DNA of 64,000 nt. Origin: Paludibacteraceae bacterium. GTDB taxonomy: Bacteria > Bacteroidota > Bacteroidia > Bacteroidales > Paludibacteraceae. The notes beneath the pieces are model-generated. The model had not been told where the DNA came from, searched no databases, and worked only from the letters and a program-made list of their open reading frames with translations. Both the position numbers and the translations under genes were made by a program. Positions 17,781-25,987 of the stretch are shown here, piece after piece (position 1 is the stretch's first letter; each line of letters opens with the position of its first letter). The stretch covers positions 1 to 64,000 of the forward strand of contig CAJOIZ010000004.1 in NCBI GenBank assembly GCA_905234835.1, read 5' to 3'.

Positions 17781-18671
17781 TTAGGCAAGAGCTGTGAGCA
17801 TATTGCCGTAAATCTTGTTGAGATCGGTTACTTGGGTTGCCAGTTTTTTCACGCCTTCTTCGTAAACGGCGTGGTTGCGCATAGCCTCTTCTGAAGATGC
17901 AGTCATTTTCTGAATGTTGGTAGCCACGCGGCTGAACTGGTCGGTAGCAACTTTGACTTGTTCGTTCTGCTGTTGCAAAGCAGCCAGTTGCAGGTCATAT
18001 ACAGAGTTCATCTGTCCGATCTTGTCGCCGAGAGCCACTACGCCGCGCTGGTAGTTTCTTGTCTGTTCAACCACACCTTGCATATCGTTGGCAACGGTCA
18101 CATAGGTAGCGTTGAGAGCCTCGCTCTGCTGACCCAACTGTGCAGCGGATGCAGCGAACTGACCGGCGGCTTGACCGGCGGCTTCCATCTTCTCTGTCAG
18201 GTTGTTCGAAGCAGTTGCTACCTTGCCTAATTCACTCAATTGCACGGCAGTCTTCGCCAAGTCATTGATACCGCCTTTGAGGGCTTCCATGTCTTTTTCA
18301 CTCAAAGAGGCCGAACTTATTGCACTGCCACCTGCTGCGCCACCGCCCATATTGCCTAACAGCGTGGGCTTCGGACGTCTGGCCAACTCTTCAAGCTTCT
18401 CCGGTTCAGCACCATATCCAAGCAGTTGAGGGAACACTTCCTCCCAGTGGAAATCAACGTGAGGTTTGTCGAGGCAGCCGATACCAAACAGGAACGCCTC
18501 CGTGAACATACCTACCATCAGCACTTGTGAAGCACCGGGCCAGTGAAGAATCTTGAACAATGCACCGATAATTACGACGGATGCACCTAAACAGTAAACC
18601 ATGTTTACTACTTTCTTTCCTCCGTAGGATTCATACCAACCCATGAAACCACTTCTTTTTTCTTGTGACAT
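17781..18671 (-). CDS. gldL: type IX secretion/gliding motor protein GldL/PorL
   Basis: Inner-membrane stator-like protein that with GldM forms the proton-driven motor of the type IX system. The 296-residue protein has two N-terminal helices (about 17-36 and 48-66) flanking the conserved KILHWPGA segment. A cytoplasmic tail with predicted coiled coil rich in Gln and Ala follows (about 130-290). The membrane Glu in the MFTEAFLFGIG segment is the residue class proposed to carry protons. Confidence 0.95.
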   Translation of the reverse strand: MSQEKRSGFMGWYESYGGKKVVNMVYCLGASVVIIGALFKILHWPGASQVLMVGMFTEAFLFGIGCLDKPHVDFHWEEVFPQLLGYGAEPEKLEELARRPKPTLLGNMGGGAAGGSAISSASLSEKDMEALKGGINDLAKTAVQLSELGKVATASNNLTEKMEAAGQAAGQFAASAAQLGQQSEALNATYVTVANDMQGVVEQTRNYQRGVVALGDKIGQMNSVYDLQLAALQQQNEQVKVATDQFSRVATNIQKMTASSEEAMRNHAVYEEGVKKLATQVTDLNKIYGNMLTALA

Positions 18672-18722
18672 AATGTGAAAACTTTTAAGATTTATTTTTT
18701 ATGTTTGTTAATTACTCTTGTT

Positions 18723-20171
18723 TTAGTCGCCCAAGAACGAGCGTACGCAGCGGAAACCGATGTATGCACGGCTCTCGTACTGGTACTCATAGGTACGCAC
18801 GCCGCATTGCAGGTAGTAGTAGATATCCTTCCAGCTGCCGCCTTTCACCACCTTGCATTTCAGTATGTCGGGGTCATCCTTGCGCGCCATGTACTCGAAG
18901 TTCGAGTTAATATCGTTCACGTACGTGTTTGTCGAGGGGTTGAACGCGGATGATGTCCACTCCGCCACGTTGCCCGCCATATCGAACAGACCGAAATCGT
19001 TCGGACGGAACTGGGCGACGCGCATCGTCATCGTTCCCGTATCGTCGTTGTATGCACCGCGATAGGGCTTGAAGTTGGCAAGGAAACAGCCGTTAGCGTC
19101 ACGGGCATAATTGCCGCCCCACGGATACATTGCCATCTTTCTTCCGCCACGCGCTGCATACTCCCATTCAGCCTCGGTCGGCAGACGGTAGTCGTGCGAC
19201 TGCTTGCCGTACTGGTCTTGGAACATCTTGGTGCGCCAGTGGCAGAAGGCGTGTGCCTGCTCCCATGTTACGCCCACAACCGGGTATTCGGAGTAGCCGA
19301 TGAAGTTGAAATAGCCTTTCATCATCGGGTCGTTGAAAGCGAACTGGAAGTCTCTTATCCAAATCATCGTATCGGGATAGATACTGATTATCTTGTAGGT
19401 CATCAGGTCGTCGGGTTCGCGAAGCGGACGGACAATAGTCTTGTTGCATATCTCGCCCTTCTCGTCTATCCAGAACGTATCAACGCGTGCCGAAGCACCG
19501 TCGGGGTAACGACCTTTGGCTACATCGAATTTGTTCTTCAGGAGTCGAGCCTGATCATAGTTGCGCCAACCGTAGCGATAGTGGAAATCGATGGTGCGAA
19601 GACTCCCGTCTGAATAGTACATCGGAGCCAATGCACGGCGGATGTTGGGGTCTTTGCTGTTCCACGGAATTTTGGCTTTCCAGTTGATGCGGAAGTTGAC
19701 TTTGCGTGCCGCACCTTCTTCTTCATCCTCATCTTCATCCTCTTCTTCGGCTTGGCGGGCGCGTTTGTCTTCTATGGCAAAGCGGGCGCGCAGATCGGCG
19801 TTGCCGCCTTCATCTTCGTACTCGTCTTCATCTTCGCCTGCACTGCCGGGGCCTAAAATGAGGTGGTAATAGGCGATGGAATCACGGACATAGTTAACGA
19901 ATTGTTTGTATTCGTTATTAGTGATTTCCGTTTCGTCCATCCAGAAGGCGTTAACGGTGGTCATAAAAGGATTGTCGGGCTGACCGAAGATGGCGGATTG
20001 TGAGTTCTCGCCCATCATAAATGACCCTTTTTTGATGAAGACCATACCATAGGGGTTGGCTTCTTGGAAGTCGCCTGCTTTGCGCACGCCTACCAGTTCG
20101 CCGGCAGGGCCGCCACAGGCAGTTAATACAGCCGCGAATGCGACGACGCTTAGAATTTTCGTCAGTTTCAT
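18723..20171 (-). CDS. gldK: type IX secretion lipoprotein GldK/PorK
   Basis: Outer-membrane lipoprotein that forms the periplasmic ring of the type IX system with GldN. The start is the ATG at 20171 (MKLTKIL), giving a 482-residue protein with lipobox LTAC (C19). The rest is a formylglycine-generating-enzyme-like fold: EITNNEYKQFV near 75-85, RLPTEAEWEYAARGG near 322 and the closing GGSWKD...GFRCV region. Unusual are two very acidic low-complexity patches (coded at about 19800-19850 and 19700-19760) inserted in the first half of the fold. An in-frame ATG six codons upstream is less likely as the start. Confidence 0.95.
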   Translation of the reverse strand: MKLTKILSVVAFAAVLTACGGPAGELVGVRKAGDFQEANPYGMVFIKKGSFMMGENSQSAIFGQPDNPFMTTVNAFWMDETEITNNEYKQFVNYVRDSIAYYHLILGPGSAGEDEDEYEDEGGNADLRARFAIEDKRARQAEEEDEDEDEEEGAARKVNFRINWKAKIPWNSKDPNIRRALAPMYYSDGSLRTIDFHYRYGWRNYDQARLLKNKFDVAKGRYPDGASARVDTFWIDEKGEICNKTIVRPLREPDDLMTYKIISIYPDTMIWIRDFQFAFNDPMMKGYFNFIGYSEYPVVGVTWEQAHAFCHWRTKMFQDQYGKQSHDYRLPTEAEWEYAARGGRKMAMYPWGGNYARDANGCFLANFKPYRGAYNDDTGTMTMRVAQFRPNDFGLFDMAGNVAEWTSSAFNPSTNTYVNDINSNFEYMARKDDPDILKCKVVKGGSWKDIYYYLQCGVRTYEYQYESRAYIGFRCVRSFLGD

Positions 20172-20230
20172 TGTATCAATTCTTGTCACTTCTTTTTCCT
20201 TTTTCCGTTATTTGTTTGTTTCCGAACAGC

Positions 20231-21220
20231 TTACATGTAGCGTATGCTCTTGTAGCGATTGGTTCGTTTTGGCTTGAGGATATCCAATTCGTAAGCCAAG
20301 TATAGTTCGTGTGCTCCGAACGAGCCTTTTATCAGTTTGTTGGCGGGCAGTTCATAGGTGTATCCCAATCGTAACCCGCTGATTATATCTGCACTAAATA
20401 GCAGATTGATGCTTCCTAACACCCGGTATCCGGCTCCGAAGCGATAGCGCTGTTTGACTTCGGCGAGCAGGGTCAGATTCACGTCCCATGACGCGAAATC
20501 GGTCATCAACATTGCGCTCGGTTTGAGCACCCAGTCTTTGTTCGTCAGCCGCCAGTTGTAGCCGCCTGCGGCGTACATCGTCCCGACAAGCGTCATGAAC
20601 GCGCGGTCACTCCACTCCACTTTCGCGCGGTTCACGTGGCTGTAGCTCAGCGATGCCCACCATGTCGGCGCCTTGTAGTACAAACCCACCGCCATATCGA
20701 AGCTCATGCCTGTGACGCCGTCTTTGCCTGTCCCGACAGGGATCGCGGGGTCATCGGTCGCTTTGTGGTGAAACCCGTCTTGCTCGAGGTTCGCTATTGA
20801 ATCAAGATTTACTTTGTCCGCTTTGAAACTGATATTCGCGAATCCGAGGTCAACCCCGGCGCACAAATATCCGTTTCCTATTTTATGTCGGTAAGCGTAC
20901 TCTGCGTGGAACGACTGGTTGGAGAACAGTCCGTATATGTCGTTCAGGAAGCGCACGCCTGCGCCATGCTTGGTGTTCGCGATATGGAATGGGACTGACA
21001 CGGTAAAATACGTCGTCATTGGCATATCGCTCAAGCCGGTGGTATGTATTCGGTGCAGTCCGGCTATCTGCATCATATCGCCATCGCCCGCTACGGCGGG
21101 GTTGTACGATGACTGAAAAAACATATATTGTCCTATCTGCGGGTCAGTTTGTGCCTCCAACTGACTGAAGCACAAACTCACACAACACCATAGGAAGATA
21201 TATCGCTTTGCCTTAGGCAT
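20231..21220 (-). CDS. porP: type IX secretion outer-membrane protein PorP/SprF family
   Basis: Outer-membrane barrel of the PorP/SprF family, which helps retain or dock type IX cargo at the cell surface. The 329-residue protein has a signal peptide ending near LEAQ, then the family opening DPQIGQYMFFQSSYNPAVAG (about 26-45), followed by repeated beta strands. Gene order porP, gldK, gldL, gldM, gldN matches the core locus of Porphyromonas and relatives. It is preceded by the small DUF2795 gene with 9 nt between. Confidence 0.93.
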   Translation of the reverse strand: MPKAKRYIFLWCCVSLCFSQLEAQTDPQIGQYMFFQSSYNPAVAGDGDMMQIAGLHRIHTTGLSDMPMTTYFTVSVPFHIANTKHGAGVRFLNDIYGLFSNQSFHAEYAYRHKIGNGYLCAGVDLGFANISFKADKVNLDSIANLEQDGFHHKATDDPAIPVGTGKDGVTGMSFDMAVGLYYKAPTWWASLSYSHVNRAKVEWSDRAFMTLVGTMYAAGGYNWRLTNKDWVLKPSAMLMTDFASWDVNLTLLAEVKQRYRFGAGYRVLGSINLLFSADIISGLRLGYTYELPANKLIKGSFGAHELYLAYELDILKPKRTNRYKSIRYM

Positions 21221-21229
21221 ATGTCAGGC

Positions 21230-21451
21230 TCAATACTCATCTTCATCAAAAAAGAAGTCATCCTTCGTCGGATAATCAGGCCACACATCCTCTATGCTGT
21301 CGAACGCTTCCTCCTCTTCTTCAAGCTCTTGCAGGTTTTCTATCACCTCCATCGGAGCTCCTGTGCGGGTCGCATAATCCAGCAATTCGGCTTTCGTGGC
21401 AGGCCAAGGCGCGTCTTCTAATTTTGATGCCAGTTCTAATGTCCAGTACAT
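21230..21451 (-). CDS. DUF2795 small acidic protein
   Basis: A 73-residue soluble protein. The N-terminal half holds the DUF2795 pattern (LASKLEDAPWPATKAELLDYA), shown here from residue 7. The C-terminal half is strongly acidic and ends DEDEY. The family is small, widespread in Bacteroidota and of unknown function. It is the first gene after the promoter at 21476-21507 and is therefore predicted to be co-expressed with the type IX secretion core. Confidence 0.8.
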   Translation of the reverse strand: MYWTLELASKLEDAPWPATKAELLDYATRTGAPMEVIENLQELEEEEEAFDSIEDVWPDYPTKDDFFFDEDEY

Positions 21452-21475
21452 ACTTTACCCTCTCAAATTAGCGCG

Positions 21476-21507
21476 CAAAAGTATAGCAAAGATTTCGTGC
21501 GAACAAA
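21476..21507 (-). promoter_or_regulatory. promoter of the DUF2795-porP-gldKLMN unit
   Basis: The minus strand reads TACTTTTG at 21483-21476 and TTTG at 21507-21504, with exactly 20 bp between. The upstream box sits inside a small inverted repeat (aacaaa/tttgtt, 21502-21516), which could be a regulator site. The leader is short, about 20 nt to the ATG at 21451. Confidence 0.65.
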
Positions 21508-21514
21508 TGATTTG

Positions 21515-22045
21515 TTATTTTTTCCACAAAAAAATTGAAATTTTCTGCTCTTCCGCTATTTTTCGTGCCAAAACGAACCAGAAATCGCTCAATCGGTTTA
21601 CCCATTGAAGGGGTATTGCTTGGCTTGCATTCTGTTCATTTTCATATAGTCCGACCATCAGACGTTCCAAGCGTCTGGTCACGGTGCGGCACAGGTGACA
21701 CGTGGCTACTGTCTCGTTGCCGCCTGGAAGAATGAACGCCCTAAGTGGCTCTAATTCAGCCTGCATGGCATCTATCCACTCCTCCAACTTGGCTACGTCG
21801 GTGGCGGTTATCCAGTCGTCCCCTTGTGCGTCGGCTAACAGTGCGCCCAGATTGAACAGTTTGTTCTGTATCTCGCCCAATTGGTCTTGGTATGCATTAT
21901 CGGTACGCGCACGCAAGAGACCGACCCAGCTGTTCAGCTCGTCTGCTGTGCCGTAACACTCTAAGCGGGCATCTGTTTTCTGTACGCGTTTGCCGTTGGC
22001 AAGGGAGGTCTGTCCCTTGTCGCCTGTCTTGGTGTAAATCTTCAT
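21515..22045 (-). CDS. PduO-type corrinoid adenosyltransferase
   Basis: Transfers the adenosyl group of ATP to cob(I)alamin to give adenosylcobalamin. The 176-residue protein has the family start IYTKTGDKGQTSLANG (ATP-binding, residues about 3-18), then ECYGTADELNSWVG (about 30-43) and the C-terminal helical motif with RRLERLMVGLYE. It lies 16 nt after the methyltransferase gene and shares its promoter. No cobalamin riboswitch is seen upstream. Confidence 0.93.
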   Translation of the reverse strand: MKIYTKTGDKGQTSLANGKRVQKTDARLECYGTADELNSWVGLLRARTDNAYQDQLGEIQNKLFNLGALLADAQGDDWITATDVAKLEEWIDAMQAELEPLRAFILPGGNETVATCHLCRTVTRRLERLMVGLYENEQNASQAIPLQWVNRLSDFWFVLARKIAEEQKISIFLWKK

Positions 22046-22061
22046 TGTATCAAGTGTTTGG

Positions 22062-22889
22062 TTATATTCTCAGTCTGTAGTGTTTGTGCAGGTAGGCGGG
22101 GTCGAAGAAGACGAGTCCCATGTCATACAGATCCATCGTGCACGCCACACGTTTGTCCTGCTGGATAGTCTGCCATGCGCGCCCCATCTCTTCGCTCCAG
22201 TGGATATCGTCGAACACAATCACCGACTTGCTCCCCGTATAGGGCACTATGGCCTCCCAGTAGCGCAGTGTGGCTTCCTCTGTGTGGTTGGCGTCAACGA
22301 ACGCCATATCAACGTGTTGCAGTTGCTGTAATGCTTGAGAGAGTGTCTCGTCGATGTTCCCTTCGATGGCGGTTATGTTAGTGAGTCCCAACTTGTTCCA
22401 GTTGCCGCGGGCAGTCTCTATCAACGCGCTGCTGCCTTCTAATGTAACCACTTTGTTCTTTGCCGAAGGGCTGGCCAGATAGGCGGTCGTGATGCCGAGA
22501 CTGGTCCCAAGTTCGAGGATATGCAGTCCTTTGTCCTGCGGACGGCTGTTCCATTCCCTGTCGCCGAGGAACTGCACAAGCCGGAACAGTATCTGGGCGT
22601 TCTTAGGTTTCTCGAGCGAGGACGCGGCTATGTCTTTGACTGTCCGTTGGTTGTTTCGCCCCTTCCCTGTCCCGTAGTCGTTGACCGTCAGCACGTTGGA
22701 GGAGCAGAGCATAGCGACGCGTTGTCGTTCTATGGAGGCAAACGCATAGTATCGGTTATCGTCATAAAGGCAATGGCGCACCCAGTAGAACAGGTATGGC
22801 GAATGAATACCTTCTCCGCCTGTATGCCATGCGGTCAGGTGGTGACGGAGGTAACTGATTATTCGGTATGCTGTCTGTTTCAGTTCCAT
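22062..22889 (-). CDS. class I SAM-dependent methyltransferase
   Basis: A predicted 275-residue methyltransferase of the Rossmann type. Motif I is HILELGTSLGITTAYLA (about 101-117), an acidic residue follows in VTLEGS, and later motifs MAFVDANH and VIVFDDIHW resemble small O-methyltransferases of the catechol/caffeoyl type. The substrate is unknown. The start is the ATG at 22889 (MELKQTAYR); a frame extending to 22922 would begin within the promoter. It is co-transcribed with the cobalamin adenosyltransferase. Confidence 0.8.
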   Translation of the reverse strand: MELKQTAYRIISYLRHHLTAWHTGGEGIHSPYLFYWVRHCLYDDNRYYAFASIERQRVAMLCSSNVLTVNDYGTGKGRNNQRTVKDIAASSLEKPKNAQILFRLVQFLGDREWNSRPQDKGLHILELGTSLGITTAYLASPSAKNKVVTLEGSSALIETARGNWNKLGLTNITAIEGNIDETLSQALQQLQHVDMAFVDANHTEEATLRYWEAIVPYTGSKSVIVFDDIHWSEEMGRAWQTIQQDKRVACTMDLYDMGLVFFDPAYLHKHYRLRI

Positions 22890-22919
22890 TGGATGGATAG
22901 ACGTCTGCCTAAATTGCCG

Positions 22920-22951
22920 CAAAGGTACACTAAACTTACAGAATGTTCAAA
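22920..22951 (-). promoter_or_regulatory. promoter of the methyltransferase-adenosyltransferase unit
   Basis: The minus strand reads TACCTTTG at 22927-22920 and TTTG at 22951-22948, separated by 20 bp. The upstream box lies inside the first copy of an 18-bp direct repeat (22942-22959 and 22964-22981). Confidence 0.65.
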
Positions 22952-22981
22952 TGTGTATCTAAAAATGTTCAAATGTGTATC
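22942..22981. repeat. two 18-bp direct repeats over a promoter
   Basis: The sequence aatgttcaaatgtgtatc occurs identically at 22942-22959 and 22964-22981, a spacing of 22 bp or two helical turns. The first copy covers the -33 box of the methyltransferase promoter. This is the layout expected of an activator or repressor binding as two dimers on the same face of the DNA. Confidence 0.55.
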
Positions 22982-23035
22982 ACAAAATATTACATGTATA
23001 GCTAAAATGGTCCCCCAACACGCAGTGACTACATG

Positions 23036-23052
23036 AAAGTCCGGTGGACTTT
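23036..23052. other. short hairpin in the intergenic gap
   Basis: A 7-bp perfect stem aaagtcc/ggacttt with a 3-nt loop lies between the promoter region and the heptamer run. There is no T tract directly behind it on either strand, so a terminator role is unclear. Confidence 0.35.
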
Positions 23053-23113
23053 TATGGTTGCGGGAATGGCGAGGATGGCTAACATCACCAACAGCTGTAG
23101 TAGTTAGTATTTT

Positions 23114-23148
23114 CTCAATTATCAACTATCAATTGTCAATTATCAATT
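23114..23148. repeat. five tandem heptamers (atcaatt type)
   Basis: Five consecutive 7-bp units of the form ctcaatt, atcaact, atcaatt, gtcaatt, atcaatt. This is the reverse complement of the unit run at 207-234. Confidence 0.7.
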
Positions 23149-23160
23149 AACAGCGCAGCT

Positions 23161-23300
23161 CCCTAACACGCAGCAAGCAACTACGGCAACGAGACGGCAA
23201 CGACACGACAACGACACGACAACGACACGATAACGACACGATAACGACACGATAACGAGCACTCATTTTACCGATACCTCACCGAACACCTCACCAAACC
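23161..23300. repeat. 11-bp tandem array, locus B
   Basis: After the core caactacggcaacgagacg (23178-23196), seven 11-bp units run from 23185 to 23261. They change step by step from ggcaacgagac through gacaacgacac to gataacgacac. Copies of a ctcaccgaac-type motif follow at about 23277-23300, matching the reverse complement of the cggtga units at locus A. The 22923-23403 gap holds no gene. It carries this array, the heptamer run, two short hairpins and the methyltransferase promoter. Confidence 0.8.
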
Positions 23301-23338
23301 CCAACCGTCCGAATGATACTATATACCTATAATAAGAC

Positions 23339-23365
23339 ATCACCCTGCGCATTCCGCAGGGTGAT
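23339..23365 (-). terminator. terminator downstream of ATPase copy 2
   Basis: An 11-bp perfect GC-rich inverted repeat (atcaccctgcg/cgcagggtgat, 5-nt loop) lies 38 nt past the stop of the minus-strand ATPase. Both flanks are T-rich in the direction of exit, so it could act on both strands. Confidence 0.7.
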
Positions 23366-23403
23366 GCTTTATTTACGGTGTGAAACCTGTGTGCTTGGGG
23401 TTG

Positions 23404-24549
23404 TTACAGACTTTCGCCGATGCGGGTTAGATACATCCGTAGGAAAACGTCATACACCACAAACTGTTTCTCATCATCCTGCGTCACCATATCGAGGTCC
23501 AGCAGATGCTTGATGGCATTCTGCACTGCGCTTGACGATAGCAAGTGATATTTGCGTAGAAACGGTCCGCTCATAATCCTCTTCACTCGTCCTTCTTTTG
23601 CTATAGCGAACAATAGGTTCTGCTGACGTTCAGGCACATGAGAGAGCTGTCTGGCAAAGCGAGGTGCATCTTCCTCGATGATGTTGTTCACTGCCTTCAG
23701 CAACAATTGTCTGTCCGCTTTCCCGTTCTCTCTTACCATGTCAAACAATTCATGGCTGATACGTTGCATGGCATACGTATTGCTTTCCGCTGTCTGATAA
23801 ATCAGACTGATTAGGTCCGGGTCAATGCTCTTATGGTGCTGTTCAAACCAATAGGTTACAAACGATGTGTATTCTTCTTGCGGAATGGCATCCAACTCCA
23901 TAAACGATGCGCTGTTATAGAATGGATGGGAGGATGAATTGAACATCTCTTCCAGCATGTGACGTTCACTGCCGGAAAAAATGAAATGTGCATTACCCAT
24001 GTGCTGAATATGACTGCGAAGAAGGGCTTCCACATTCCGCTCTGGATACTTGTTTATTTGCTGGAACTCGTCAAAACAGACTATACATGGTTTTTCGGCT
24101 GTTTCTAAGTAACGGAAGATACTTTCGAACGTATATTCGATTTGCGTGTTAGGATTAAGCGACAAACCGAACTGAGGCATCATGCTTATCGGATCGACCG
24201 ACATCGTTACAGTCATTGATTGAACAGTGGTAAGAAACCGACGGGTAAATTTCTCCCCTTTGGTTTGCAGCGTATCGAACACGCACTTCCCGAAAGCAAA
24301 AGCAAAATCACGTAGCGAAGACGTATGGAGCAAATCAACGTAAAAAAGGTGATAGTTGTCGCATATTTCCGGCAATTGATAGCAATGCTTGATCAAGCGC
24401 GACTTGCCCATACGGCGAGGGGAAACAAGACACATGTTTTCGCCTCCTTGTATCGCTTTCACGAGACGTGCTGTTTCACGCTGCCGGTCACAAAAGTAGG
24501 GAGCAGGGATATCACCGGCTATAACAAAAGGATTGTTTAGCGTATGCAT
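23404..24549 (-). CDS. archaeal-type AAA ATPase (PF01637-like), copy 2
   Basis: A paralogue of the protein at 814-1938, with 381 residues. Walker A SPRRMGKS is at 43-50, Walker B is VCFDEFQQI near 158, and a FSGSERHM sensor-like segment follows. The C-terminal winged-helix-like part ends in VVYDVFLRMYL, matching VYDRFMSIWL of copy 1. The start is the ATG at 24549 (MHTLNNPF), aligned with copy 1; another ATG lies two codons upstream. Function is unknown, and such ATPases are often present in many copies in Bacteroidales. It is a single-gene unit with its own promoter and terminator. Confidence 0.8.
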   Translation of the reverse strand: MHTLNNPFVIAGDIPAPYFCDRQRETARLVKAIQGGENMCLVSPRRMGKSRLIKHCYQLPEICDNYHLFYVDLLHTSSLRDFAFAFGKCVFDTLQTKGEKFTRRFLTTVQSMTVTMSVDPISMMPQFGLSLNPNTQIEYTFESIFRYLETAEKPCIVCFDEFQQINKYPERNVEALLRSHIQHMGNAHFIFSGSERHMLEEMFNSSSHPFYNSASFMELDAIPQEEYTSFVTYWFEQHHKSIDPDLISLIYQTAESNTYAMQRISHELFDMVRENGKADRQLLLKAVNNIIEEDAPRFARQLSHVPERQQNLLFAIAKEGRVKRIMSGPFLRKYHLLSSSAVQNAIKHLLDLDMVTQDDEKQFVVYDVFLRMYLTRIGESL

Positions 24550-24586
24550 AAGCATCTGATTCTAAGCAGTTAATCCTGTTATTGTG

Positions 24587-24594
24587 CAAAATTA
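24587..24594 (-). promoter_or_regulatory. -7 box for ATPase copy 2
   Basis: The minus strand reads TAATTTTG, a TAnnTTTG match, 38 nt upstream of the ATG. No good TTTG box is seen at the usual distance, so the call is weak. Confidence 0.35.
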
Positions 24595-24622
24595 CCAGAA
24601 ACCAATTATTGAAAACTGGTAA
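24592..24622 (-). terminator. weak terminator of the GT4-to-RNA methyltransferase unit
   Basis: The inverted repeat ttaccag/ctggtaa (7 bp, 17-nt loop) lies 3 nt past the stop of the RNA methyltransferase gene. On the minus strand it is followed by TTTTG. It overlaps the ATPase promoter. Confidence 0.35.
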
Positions 24623-24625
24623 AAA

Positions 24626-25987
24626 TTACAGCTTCCTTATCCGCCATTCGTTCGGATACAGGTTGTTCAGGCGGTTGCCTACGTTCTTGACGAACCCGAG
24701 CGGCACGTCCTCGTAGGTCAGCAGAACAATGCCGGCAGGCATACCGTCCTCCACTTCCAGCGTGTCGGAGCGAAGGTATGCCAATGCCTTCTCTAAACTT
24801 AGGTCTATGCAGGGAAAAGCGTCCTTTCGGAATGCTTTTGCCATACTCAGGCTGTGCTGCGGAACCATCGATACGCGTTTCTTCTCGCTGATGCCGAAAC
24901 CAAGCGATATACAGGTCAGGCAACTGGTCAGGTAGTCTATCAGTTCCTTGTGGATGGCGGGATAAGCGGTGACGAAGCGGTCGCCCTGACGGAACACCCA
25001 GTCCTGCGGATAACGCAGCCATCGTTGCAGTTCTTCTTCATCTTCCACTTTCTGTAGCGGCTTTTTGAAAGGCGGTATGCGGAACGGAGCATAACTATCT
25101 TCTTCTTTCTGCAGAACGCAGACATACAGTCCTTCACCGCGTACCTTGTGCGGGTAAAAATGATAGCCGGGGTTACCTTCTACGATACCCCATTCGGGTT
25201 CATAGTCAAGGTCAAGTATCTCTGCCCCGAGGCATTCTGCTGCCCAAAGTATGTTGTCCTCGTTCTCCTCCCTGTTGAACGTGCACGTGGAGTATATCAG
25301 TATGCCGCCTGGACGGATGGCATCCCATACATCCATCAATATCTTGCGCTGACGTTCAGCACACATCTTCACATTCTTGCGGCTCCATTCAGCACGGGCA
25401 TTCAAGTCCTTACGGAACATTCCCTCACCCGAACAGGGAGCGTCAACAAGCACGCAGTCAAACAGATTGCGACACTTGTCGCCGAAGTCGCTTGCCTGAT
25501 TGTGAGTGACAACGGCGTTGCCGTTACCCCATTTCTGTATATTCTCGGACAGAATGAATACGCGCTGCCTTACTACCTCGTTGCTGACCAATAGTCCGTT
25601 CTTGCCGAGAAACTGGCTGATGAGAGTGGACTTGCCACCCGGAGCGGCGCACAGGTCAAGGATGAGACTGTCGGGATTAACGTACTGGTCAAGGGCTTGC
25701 TGGATGAACATACTGCTTGCCTCTTGAACGTAGTACGCGCCCGTATGGAACAGAGGGTCAAGAGTGAATTGGGGACGCTCGCTCAGGTAATACCCTTCCA
25801 AGTGCCACGGCACCTCATCGATGTCGCAGTCAAAAGTGAGTGTGTTCACCTTGTCATTCAAGCGGATAGCTGTAGTAGGCTCACCGTCTAAGGCACGAAA
25901 GAGAGACTCTGCCTCTGGGCCGAGCTGCTGACGCATATCCTCAATGAAATCAAGAGGCAACACGAGTCTGGTGCGTTCTTTATCCAT
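24626..25987 (-). CDS. NOL1/NOP2/Sun-family RNA (cytosine-5) methyltransferase
   Basis: Predicted rRNA m5C methyltransferase of the RsmB/RsmF group. The 453-residue protein has the SAM motif DLCAAPGGKST (about 110-120), DAPCSGEGMFRKD with the first catalytic-loop Cys near 182, and YSTCTFNREENED with the second Cys near 235. A C-terminal extension of some 170 residues resembles the RNA-binding part of RsmF/YebU. Its start overlaps the end of folD by 8 nt, so the two are translationally coupled. Confidence 0.92.
   Translation of the reverse strand: MDKERTRLVLPLDFIEDMRQQLGPEAESLFRALDGEPTTAIRLNDKVNTLTFDCDIDEVPWHLEGYYLSERPQFTLDPLFHTGAYYVQEASSMFIQQALDQYVNPDSLILDLCAAPGGKSTLISQFLGKNGLLVSNEVVRQRVFILSENIQKWGNGNAVVTHNQASDFGDKCRNLFDCVLVDAPCSGEGMFRKDLNARAEWSRKNVKMCAERQRKILMDVWDAIRPGGILIYSTCTFNREENEDNILWAAECLGAEILDLDYEPEWGIVEGNPGYHFYPHKVRGEGLYVCVLQKEEDSYAPFRIPPFKKPLQKVEDEEELQRWLRYPQDWVFRQGDRFVTAYPAIHKELIDYLTSCLTCISLGFGISEKKRVSMVPQHSLSMAKAFRKDAFPCIDLSLEKALAYLRSDTLEVEDGMPAGIVLLTYEDVPLGFVKNVGNRLNNLYPNEWRIRKL

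Noticed and set aside
19168-20171. sulfatase-modifying enzyme
   Set aside because: The FGE-like fold here is in a lipoprotein at the gldK position of the type IX locus, so it is the ring component, not an enzyme.
23185-23261. CRISPR array
   Set aside because: Units are 11 bp, contiguous and without spacers; no cas gene is present. The same holds for the other arrays.
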